Of a stretch of 61,144 nt of DNA, positions 54,398-61,144 are shown piece after piece (position 1 is the first letter of the stretch; the number at the start of each line of letters is the position of its first letter). The notes under the pieces are model-generated. The model was not told the DNA's origin, ran no database searches, and saw only the letters and a program-made list of their open reading frames with translations. The DNA is taken from the NCBI RefSeq assembly GCF_002532535.1, contig NZ_NQWI01000021.1:1-61144 (forward strand). Reading direction: 5' to 3'. A program made the translations under genes and the position numbers. This stretch comes from Candidatus Viridilinea mediisalina (GTDB lineage: Bacteria; Chloroflexota; Chloroflexia; Chloroflexales; Chloroflexaceae).

Positions 54398-55642
54398 ATG
54401 CCCGACGCCGTGAAACTCACCTGTACCTGGGGACGCGAACCCCTACCAGTTACAGGCACACCCCAGGTTGGCTACCTGCTGGTTGAGGCGATGCCAGCCA
54501 CGCCGCCAGCAGTGGCCCTGCCGCTCAACTTCTGCCTCGTACTTGATCGCTCCGGTTCCATGCAGGGTGCCAAGCTCACCAGCATGAAGGCGGCAACCCG
54601 TCGCCTAATCGAGACGCTTACGCCAGATGATGTGGTCTCGCTGGTGATCTTTGATGATACCGTGCAGACCTTGGTGCCCGCAACCCCGGCAAAAGACAAG
54701 GCGGCCCTCTTGGCTGCCGTTGATACAATTACGGAACTCGGCGGCACGGCGATGTCGCTTGGTATGCAGGCGGGTCAAGCGGAGTTGCAAAAATATGCTG
54801 GTACCGAACGGCTCAGCCAGATGCTGCTGCTGACCGATGGCCAGACCTGGGGCGATGAGGAGCTTTGCCGTTCCATTGCCCGCGACCTCGGTACCGCCGG
54901 GGTGCGGATTACCGCTTTGGGCCTGGGGGCTGAATGGAACGAAAAGTTGCTCGATGATCTCGCCGAGGCGACCGGCGGTAGTTCCGATTATATTGCCGAG
55001 GCCGACCAGATTACCACCTTCTTCCAGCGTACCGTGCAGGACGCCCAAGGTACCGCTGCCACCTCTGCCCGCCTACTGCTGCGCCTTGTGCGCGAGGCGA
55101 CCCCACGGGCGGTCCATCGGGCCACCCCCACGATTGCCAATCTTGGCTACCAGCCCATTGGCGAAAACGAAGTTGCCGTGCGCCTGGGCGATCTGGTCTT
55201 TGGCCAGACCAACAGCCTGGTGGTTGAACTCATGATCCCGCCGCGTGTGGTTGGCTCCTTCCGCATAGCCCAGGCCGAGTTGCACTTCACGCCCGTCGGC
55301 CAGACCCAAGAAGAAGTGCTGAAACAGGATGTCCTACTCGCCTTCAGCAGCGATCCCGCAGCGCCCGCCTTCAGCCCACGGGTGATGAATCTGGTTGAAC
55401 GGGTGACCGCCTTCAAGCTCCAGACCCGCGCTTTGGCCGATGTGGAACTGGGCAATACTGCGGGTGCGACGCAGAAATTGCGTGCCGCTGCTACCCGCCT
55501 GCTCGATATGGGTGAACTGGAGTTGGCCAAGACCACGCAACTCCAAGCCGACCAACTTGAACAAGGCAGTGGCATGAGTGCCGAGACGCAGAAAGAGATC
55601 CGTTACGCTACCCGTCGTTTAACGCAGAAGCTCGAAGAGTAA
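54398..55642 (+). CDS. vWA-domain protein
   Basis: 414 residues. von Willebrand A domain (about 40-215) with the metal site motif LVLDRSGSMQG, FDDTVQTLVP, the Thr/Gly loop ELGGTAMSLGM and LLLTDGQTWGD. A beta-rich region (about 225-340) and a helical C-terminus follow. No signal peptide, so cytoplasmic. It is the only cluster member without a Zn ribbon. vWA proteins paired with a kinase and PP2C recall TerY-P triads, where the vWA protein is a phosphorylation-controlled adaptor (known for those systems, inferred here). AACAAGGAG precedes ATG 54398. TAA overlaps a family B element. Confidence 0.9.
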   Translation: MPDAVKLTCTWGREPLPVTGTPQVGYLLVEAMPATPPAVALPLNFCLVLDRSGSMQGAKLTSMKAATRRLIETLTPDDVVSLVIFDDTVQTLVPATPAKDKAALLAAVDTITELGGTAMSLGMQAGQAELQKYAGTERLSQMLLLTDGQTWGDEELCRSIARDLGTAGVRITALGLGAEWNEKLLDDLAEATGGSSDYIAEADQITTFFQRTVQDAQGTAATSARLLLRLVREATPRAVHRATPTIANLGYQPIGENEVAVRLGDLVFGQTNSLVVELMIPPRVVGSFRIAQAELHFTPVGQTQEEVLKQDVLLAFSSDPAAPAFSPRVMNLVERVTAFKLQTRALADVELGNTAGATQKLRAAATRLLDMGELELAKTTQLQADQLEQGSGMSAETQKEIRYATRRLTQKLEE

Positions 55643-55759
55643 TACCAATTACCCTTGAACATGCCGCATGATCAAGAACGCTAACGCCCATTGGGACGCC
55701 ATGTTCGGCAATCTGCAATCTGCAATCTGCAATCTGCAATCTACAATTGTAAATGGTAT
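55642..55759. repeat. MITE-like family B copy
   Basis: ATACCAATTACCCTTGAACA starts on the last base of the vWA stop codon. About four CAATCTG heptamers; ends ATTGTAAATGGTAT. Confidence 0.88.
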
Positions 55760-55789
55760 AACCCACCACATAGAGAGGATGCACCACGT

Positions 55790-57445
55790 ATGATAGCTTG
55801 TCCCACCTGCGGTGCCCAGAATGATCCAGGCAACCGCTTCTGCGACCAGTGTGGTACCCGTTTGCAGGCCCAAAATCCACCACCTAGCCCAGTCGCACCC
55901 GCCGATATGCCCACCGCCGCCGCGCCGCTCTGTCCCGCTTGCGGAGCCACGGTGCTGCCCGGCGAAGCCTTTTGCGACAACTGTGGTGCCGATCTCAGTT
56001 CGGCCTTAGCCCCGATGCCGGTGGCAAGCCCACCCGCAGTACCCACGCCAACCGCACCGATAGCGAGTGCCGCCAATGGCACCTGTTGGTCGTGCGGGGC
56101 GGCGGTGCTGCCCGGCGAACGCTTCTGCGACAACTGCGGCGCCGATCTAGAGGCTGCCCCAGCGGCTGCCCCGGCCAGCCCCGCGCCAGTGGATGAACAC
56201 GACGCCGCCACCATCATTGCGCCCCCGGCGGCTGCCCCCGCGCCAGAGCCGGAGCCAGCCCCGCCCGCCCCTGTGCCGGAGCCAGCCCCGCCCGCCCCTG
56301 CGCCGGTGGATGAACACGACGCCGCCACCATCATCGCGCCCCCGGCTGCCGCCCCCGCGCCAGCGCCAGAGCCACCAGCGCCTGCGCCCGCACCGGAGCC
56401 AGCCCCGCCGGCCCCCGCGCCAGTGGATGAACACGACGCCGCCACCATCATTGCGCCCCCGGCTGCCGCACCCGTGCCAGAGCCAGTGCCAGAGCCAGAG
56501 ACGCCTGCGCCAGAGCCTGTAGCGCCGCCCCCGCCCCCCGTGGCCATGCCCGAACCAGAGCCACCTGCGCCTGCACCTGTGGCTGAAGCGGCCCCCGCGC
56601 CCGATCCGGTTGCACCACCGCCCCCCGCGCCAGCCGACGCAGGCCCAGAGCGCAGCGAATTGGAGGCAGAGATAGCCCGCCAAGAGCAGATCATCACCCA
56701 ATTCGAGCAGATGCAGGCCACCTTTGGTGCCGCAACGCCCCCCGCCGTGCTATCCGGCCTCGACGAAGCGCGGCAAGCGTTGGCCAAAGCCCAGAGTGCC
56801 CTAGCGGCGCTACCCAGCACCCCAGCGGTTGATCCTGCCGTCATCAAAGCGCTCGAGGAAGAGGTCGCCCGTCAGCGCCAGATCATCACCCAATTCGAGC
56901 AGATGCAGGCCACCTTTGGTGCCGCAACGCCCCCCGCCGTACTGTCCGGCCTCGACGATGCGCGGGAAGCCTTAGCCCGCGCCGAGGGCGAATTGAACAC
57001 CTTGGGCGTGAGTGTCGCCCCTGCCCCTGCTGCTGCACCGCCGGCCACACCAGCGCCACCCGCTGCCCCCGCCCCCGCAGCGGCAGCCCCCGCGCCCCCA
57101 CCGCCCGCCGCGCCCCCAGCCGCAGGCCCACGGCTCATCGTCGTAGACGGCGGCCATGTCATCAACCTGCCCACCAACAAAAGCGAAATCATCGTTGGAC
57201 GCGAAGACCCAGTGAGCAACATCTACCCCGAGGTAGACCTCACCTCATATGGTGGCGAAGCGGGCGGCGTGAGTCGTCAGCATGCCCGCATCCTGCACAA
57301 CGAGGGCACATGGATGCTCTGCGACCTCAACAGCACCAACTACAGCCGCATTGACGGCGTGCGCCTAGAGCCCAACCAGCCCAAACCGCTCCACGACGGC
57401 GCACGGGTACAGTTTGGGCGCGTGGCACTCACGTTCCACTTGTAG
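55790..57445 (+). CDS. Zn-ribbon/FHA scaffold protein with repeated Thr motif
   Basis: 551 residues. Three Zn ribbons (about 4-25, 47-68, 101-122; each CxxCG...FCDxCG). A Pro/Ala/Glu-rich linker carries the motif VDEHDAATIIAPPAAAP three times. A 41-residue helical segment is repeated twice (QRQIITQFEQMQATFGAATP and near-copy). A C-terminal FHA domain (about 470-551) has IIVGREDP, GVSRQHARIL and LCDLNSTNYSRIDG. The repeated Thr is a candidate site for the neighbouring kinase and a possible ligand for FHA domains here or in the ABC protein (inference). GAGAGG lies 13 bases upstream of ATG 55790. Upstream frame codons are repeat. Confidence 0.88.
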   Translation: MIACPTCGAQNDPGNRFCDQCGTRLQAQNPPPSPVAPADMPTAAAPLCPACGATVLPGEAFCDNCGADLSSALAPMPVASPPAVPTPTAPIASAANGTCWSCGAAVLPGERFCDNCGADLEAAPAAAPASPAPVDEHDAATIIAPPAAAPAPEPEPAPPAPVPEPAPPAPAPVDEHDAATIIAPPAAAPAPAPEPPAPAPAPEPAPPAPAPVDEHDAATIIAPPAAAPVPEPVPEPETPAPEPVAPPPPPVAMPEPEPPAPAPVAEAAPAPDPVAPPPPAPADAGPERSELEAEIARQEQIITQFEQMQATFGAATPPAVLSGLDEARQALAKAQSALAALPSTPAVDPAVIKALEEEVARQRQIITQFEQMQATFGAATPPAVLSGLDDAREALARAEGELNTLGVSVAPAPAAAPPATPAPPAAPAPAAAAPAPPPPAAPPAAGPRLIVVDGGHVINLPTNKSEIIVGREDPVSNIYPEVDLTSYGGEAGGVSRQHARILHNEGTWMLCDLNSTNYSRIDGVRLEPNQPKPLHDGARVQFGRVALTFHL

Positions 57446-57469
57446 CTATGCAGCGGGGGGGTCCTGATG

Positions 57470-57700
57470 GAGATGCGCTCTTTCACCCTCACCCCCCTTC
57501 CCCCTCGCCCGCAAGCGTTTATGGGCGGACAGAACATGTATTCATTGCCGCAAAAGAGCGCAAAGGAATGCAACAAAACCGCGGTGTCTTCGCCACTCTC
57601 CCACAACGTGGGAGAGGCGGTGCCCTGAGCTTGCCGAAGGGGGTAGGGGGTGAGGGCCATCCTGGGCATCCCAAAGACCTATCCGTCGCTATAGAAGCAA
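57470..57700. repeat. CTCCCACGTTGTGGGAG-type repeats
   Basis: CACCCTCACCCCCCTTCCCC (57486 on) is one fragment. A full copy at 57550-57690 has CTCTCCCACAACGTGGGAGA, a nested CCCTGAGCTTGCCGAAGG insertion, and GGGTGAGGGCCATCC. No gene is visible. Confidence 0.75.
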
Positions 57701-57705
57701 ACGTT

Positions 57706-57775
57706 CTGGCCGCCTGGGAGCGCGGGCGTCTCGCCCGCAATGGCATAGGTGCGGGCGAGACGCCCGCGCTCCCAT
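57706..57775. repeat. Inverted repeat GCGGGCGTCTCGCCCGC
   Basis: TGGGAGCGCGGGCGTCTCGC and GCGAGACGCCCGCGCTCCCA are inverted arms of a 65-bp palindrome. Confidence 0.8.
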
Positions 57776-57778
57776 GGA

Positions 57779-58090
57779 AGGCGGATGTTTTTGATTGCCC
57801 CGTTGCTTTTCCACCCTGAGCAAAGGTTCGTAAGAACGTTCATGTTTGCGCCTAGGTAGTGCCGACTTTAGTCGGCTTCCCATCGCGGTCAAAGACCTCA
57901 GCCGACTAATGGTCTTCCAGAAATTAATCCGGTGTCGCGGCACGGACTAGACCTGATAGATATGCCAGATCTGCGAGGTCTGGTTAGCGGATTATTTACT
58001 GGAAGACCATAAGTCGGCACTACGATGCCCGCCCATGGACTATTCAGCATGACAGGCTGCTGGGATACTTGAAGATTTCTGCTTCCCTTA
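57779..58090. repeat. Right, inverted copy of repeat D
   Basis: Reverse complement matches 45483-45832, with AAGTATCCCAGCAGCCTGTC at its outer end and GGGGCAATCAAAAACATCCG at its inner end. It has a single central unit instead of three, interrupted by element C. Confidence 0.88.
57909..58010. mobile_element. 102-bp MITE-like element C, copy 2
   Basis: Reverse complement is identical to 10525-10626. It again sits exactly in the centre of a GTAGTGCCGAC palindrome, without an evident target duplication. Confidence 0.88.
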
Positions 58091-58138
58091 CCTGTTCTCT
58101 TGCATTCCGCAGAGCCATTCCACACGAAAGATCTCACG

Positions 58139-60420
58139 ATGAGCGACAATCTCCTTGCCCGTTTCCAGTCGCTTCCGCCAGCGGAGCAACAACGCCTGTT
58201 GGCGCAATCGGCTGCCGCATCTTCCACCGGCGTGGATCTGCGCGGCGCACAGACCGGCAATGTGACAACGGGCGATGTGGCGGGGCGGGATGTCGTGAAA
58301 GAGACAACCGAGGGTAGTGTCACGTTGAGTGATGATGCGCGGATCGATGGCGTTGTGGTTGGCGTCAATCTCGGTACCATTATCTACCAGCGCGATCCGC
58401 ACGAGCCGGAGCGCCGTCGCCTTGTCTGCTACCTGGAAGCCCTGGCCGGTGCGTTGCGCCGCCTGCCGCTGCGCGGTCTCGATGGCACATTGGCCGAGGG
58501 GCAGGGCGTCAGTTTGGCGCGAGTCTATGTGATGCTGGCGGTGCAACGCCAGATTCCTGTGGTGACTCATGATCAGCGGGCGTGTGCGGCTCTGTTTGAA
58601 AAGAATGATGCTCAGAAGACGTTGCAACGCAAGCTTCACCCCGACTATGCGCTGCCTGATCGCGCTATTGTGGCGACATGGCAGCGTGACGCTGCGAGTG
58701 GCGAGCCGGATAGTGCAGCACGCCATGCGGTGGTGAGTGAGGCGCTACACGATCATTCCCGCCTCGTTATCTTGGGCGATCCCGGTAGCGGCAAGAGTAC
58801 CCTGCTGCGCCATGTGGCCTGGGTCTTGGCATGTCGTGGCCTCGATCAGTGTGGGCCAGAGACGGAGTTGGTGGGCTGGCATGCGCAGCGCCGCCGCCTG
58901 CCCCTGCTCCTTCCGCTGCGCCGCTACCCCGCTGCTGCTGACTTTAATGGCCCTGCTGCTCTTTCGGCGCGGCATCCTGCCCCGTGATCGGCCCAAGCTC
59001 TACGAGGAGATCTTGGAGCTCTTGCTGGGCCAATGGGACAAGGTGCGCGCTGGGCAGAGCCTTGCCGACGCGATTGGCTGCCCCGACTGGACGAGCGAGC
59101 GTCTGCGCCCGCTGCTCGACCGGCTCTCCTACGAAGCGCATCTCGCGGGTTCCTCCCACGACGGACGCGGGCGGCTCGAACGGGGACGGGTGCGCGACGC
59201 CCTGATCGAATTCTTCGAGAAGGCCAAGCTCCCCGATGCTTGGGGCGCGGCCCAACGCTGCCTCAGCTACTTCGAGCAGCGCAGCGGCCTCTTGACCGCC
59301 GATGGCCCAAGCAGCTACGTCTTCGCCCACCTCACACTGCAAGAACATTGTGCAGGCCTTCACCTGCTCCTCAGCCGCGATCCCGTCGCCCAAGTGCTTG
59401 CCCGTCGGCAGGAGGATCGCTGGCGCGAACCCATCTTCTTGGGGCTTGGCGTCATTCAAGCCACCAACCCCTACTTGGTCGAGAAGCTCCTGCGTACCCT
59501 GATCATGCGCCATGAAGGGGAACATGCCAAAACAGATGCATGCTGGTACCGCGACCTCATCCTCGCGGCTGAATTGGGCCATGATCGTGACTGGAGCTAC
59601 CTACGCGAACAGGAGGTGGATGTCGCGGGCCTACAAGCCGACCTGCGGCGCGGCCTGGTCACCCTGCTCGCCGACCGCGCCCAACCGCTGCCCGTCGCCG
59701 AACGGGTACGGGTCGGCTTCCTGCTCGGCGACCTGGGCGATCCGCGCTACCCCGTGACGCTGGAGGAGTGGAAGACAGAATTGGCGCGACGCAACGAAGA
59801 GTTTGGTCAGCCCGTGGGCTACTGGTGCTACGTGCGTGGAGGGAGCTACCAGATTGGCGGGTGGGATGCAGATGAGCAAGCGGCAGAGATAGCCCTCCCC
59901 GCCTTCTGGCTCGCCCGCTACCCGATCACCGTTGCTCAATTTGCCCCCTTTGTTGAAGTGGGCTACGCGCCCGATGCGGAGCGCTGGTGGACAAAAAATG
60001 GTTGGCAGTGGAAGCAGCGGAATAAGCGCACTGAGCCGCGGGAATGGCGTGGTGCGGACTACAACAGCCCCAACCAGCCGGTGATCGGCGTAAGCTGGTA
60101 CGAGGCGACTGCCTACTGCGCGTGGTTGAGCGAGCAGATGCAGTCCAGCGGCTATGTTGTGCGCCTGCCTTCTGAAGCGGAATGGGAGGCAGCAGCAGCC
60201 TACGACACGCAAGGCCAGCGGCACAACTACCCGTGGGGTGAAGCGGAACCGACGCCAGAGTTGGCGATCTACGACGCGAGTAAGCTAGGGCGGCCCGCGC
60301 CGGTGGGCTGCTGCCCGGCAGGTGCCGCGCCATGTGGGGAGCTCGACATGGCGGGCAATGTCTGGGAGTGTACATGCAGCCATTGGGCGGGCTATCCGGC
60401 GCAGAGTGGGCAGGTGAAGG
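58139..60420 (+). pseudogene. Broken NACHT NTPase with C-terminal SUMF1/FGE-sulfatase domain
   Basis: Frame 1 (58139-58987) encodes SDNLLARFQSLPPAEQQRLL, a beta-helical spacer with GNVTTGDVAGRDV, a helical region, and the NACHT P-loop VILGDPGSGKSTLLRH followed by RRLPLLLPLRRY. Near 58930-58940 homology jumps to another frame at PLLLTLMALLLFRRG (post-Walker-B NACHT). The stretch with Walker B is therefore deleted, with a frameshift. Frame 2 continues through a winged-helix/helical region to a formylglycine-generating-enzyme-like domain (VRGGSYQIGGWDADEQ, GVSWYEATAYCAWLSEQ, ELDMAGNVWECT), which breaks off near 60417. Intact relatives are STAND proteins often placed in defence loci. Confidence 0.85.
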
Positions 60421-60489
60421 TTGATTTTCAAATGAAGAATCGCTCACATGGTCAAAGCTACCGCCCCACCCCACCACAAAAATTCCCCC

Positions 60490-60517
60490 TTGACAAATCG
60501 CTACGATGCGCTATCAT
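60490..60517 (+). promoter_or_regulatory. Candidate promoter upstream of the last gene
   Basis: TTGACA (60490-60495), a 16-bp spacer and TATCAT (60512-60517), about 57 bp before ATG 60574. It lies at the point where NACHT/SUMF1 homology ends. Confidence 0.55.
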
Positions 60518-60573
60518 TATGTGTAGCAAACGCATGTTCGTGAGGGTGCGACGGCACACTCAGGGGGTGCTAG

Positions 60574-61101
60574 ATGAGTCTTGCAACCACCACAATTCCA
60601 CAAGCGGATCAACTCTGGGACGTAGCGCGTGTACCGGAGGCGATTGATCGTGGCTGGCGCACCAACGAGGCTATTGCTGAATATATCGGCATGAAGGTGG
60701 CTCGGCAGGGCCAATACTATACCCAAGCAGCCCGCATCTTGGGCCTTGTAGCTACCGGCGAGCCCGGCGACGAGTTGACGCTGACGATTCTTGGGCGCGG
60801 TTTTGCACGCAGCAACCGCGTGGAACAGCGCACCTACCTGCGTCGGCTGCTACTCCAGCGCGAGCCCACCCGCACGGTGGTACTTGCCATGCGCATTGCC
60901 AACGGGCTAGATCGGCGTGGCATTGCCCAAACCCTCCAGACCCTCGCGCCCCTCGCTGACAGCACCGCACACCGCCGCGCCTTCACTGTCGCGGCATGGC
61001 TCTCTGCCGTGGGCCTCGCCGAATGGCGCAATGGGCAACTCTTCTACACAGGGCCAAACTTCCCGCTGATCAACGCCGCGCAAGATCGTGATGCGGCATA
61101 G
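60574..61101 (+). CDS. Hypothetical protein, possible winged-helix DNA-binding
   Basis: 175 residues. The N-terminal half (EAIDRGWRTNEAIAEYIGMK, RQGQYYTQAARILGLV, TILGRGF) looks like a winged helix that reads a phase-variable or restriction-type locus. The C-terminal half repeats the pattern (ANGLDRRGIAQTLQTLAPLA, TVAAWLSAVGLAEWRNGQLF), so it may be two tandem wHTH units. I cannot name the family. Similar N-terminal modules accompany restriction enzymes and AAA proteins. AGGGGGT is about seven bases before ATG 60574. It ends 43 bp from the window edge, so its operon partners are not visible. Confidence 0.6.
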   Translation: MSLATTTIPQADQLWDVARVPEAIDRGWRTNEAIAEYIGMKVARQGQYYTQAARILGLVATGEPGDELTLTILGRGFARSNRVEQRTYLRRLLLQREPTRTVVLAMRIANGLDRRGIAQTLQTLAPLADSTAHRRAFTVAAWLSAVGLAEWRNGQLFYTGPNFPLINAAQDRDAA

Positions 61102-61144
61102 GTGTACTATGTCGTAAAAGGGAGGGGTTCGGGGAGGGCGAAGC

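Noticed and set aside
1-61144. tRNA or rRNA genes
   Set aside because: I scanned the gaps by eye and found no cloverleaf with a GTTCGA-type T-loop and no rRNA segments; a covariance search would be needed to exclude them fully.

Overview
The window looks like chromosomal DNA from a filamentous Chloroflexota bacterium (class Chloroflexia, possibly Chloroflexales). This is an inference from gene content: an isocitrate dehydrogenase with CBS domains, menaquinone genes, Zn-ribbon/FHA/PP2C/kinase signalling proteins, a NACHT protein with a sulfatase-modifying-factor domain, and very many short palindromic repeats. There is no 16S gene, and I saw no tRNA, prophage, full-length transposase or CRISPR array.

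Layout. 0.2-4 kb (minus): icd-CBS, mltG and a membrane protein, divergent from rpiA. 4.1-5.9 kb (plus): rpiA and rpe, separated by a heptanucleotide (TAGGAGG) array. 6.2-8.7 kb: hybrid histidine kinase. 9-15.7 kb (plus): UDP-sugar dehydrogenase, orphan Phd/YefM antitoxin, P5C dehydrogenase, menA, menE. 15.9-17.4 kb: TetR regulator overlapping a membrane 4Fe-4S protein. 17.6-20.4 kb: Pro-rich protein and a secreted five-repeat protein. 20.6-21.7 kb: XRE regulator convergent with a Dam-type methylase. 21.9-26.6 kb: two-component pair, small conserved-looking protein, LmbE-type deacetylase, orphan OmpR-type regulator. 26.7-33.8 kb: S1-domain protein and clpC, then a cation P-type ATPase behind a yybP-ykoY (Mn2+) riboswitch. 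34-35 kb (minus): rplU-rpmA-rpmE. 35.4-42.8 kb: EI24 protein, two extracytoplasmic metallopeptidase-like proteins, and a cyclase/AAA regulator whose 3' end lies in a MITE-like element. 42.8-45.4 kb (minus): DegT aminotransferase, esterase, LysM protein. 45.9-46.8 kb (minus): antitoxin-like protein and XRE-cupin regulator.

The most striking locus is 47.0-57.4 kb. It encodes a Zn-ribbon/FHA/FHA/ABC exporter, two Zn-ribbon PP2C phosphatases (one with a pseudokinase-like segment), a Zn-ribbon Ser/Thr kinase, a vWA protein, and a Zn-ribbon/FHA scaffold with three copies of a Thr-containing motif. Five of the six proteins share the same CxxC...FCxxCG ribbon. I read it as a phosphorylation-controlled membrane module related in composition to kinase-phosphatase-vWA (TerY-P-like) triads. 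It sits between two inverted copies of a ~300-bp repeat. Beyond it lie a decayed NACHT/SUMF1 gene and a possible DNA-binding protein, suggestive of a defence-type accessory region.

The second theme is repeats. At least eight dispersed families fill nearly every gap: two MITE-like families, a 102-bp element found twice with identical sequence at the centre of another palindrome, and several 7-bp tandem arrays. They touch genes by forming stop codons, supplying possible start codons, truncating one gene, and inserting about 30 in-frame codons into menE.
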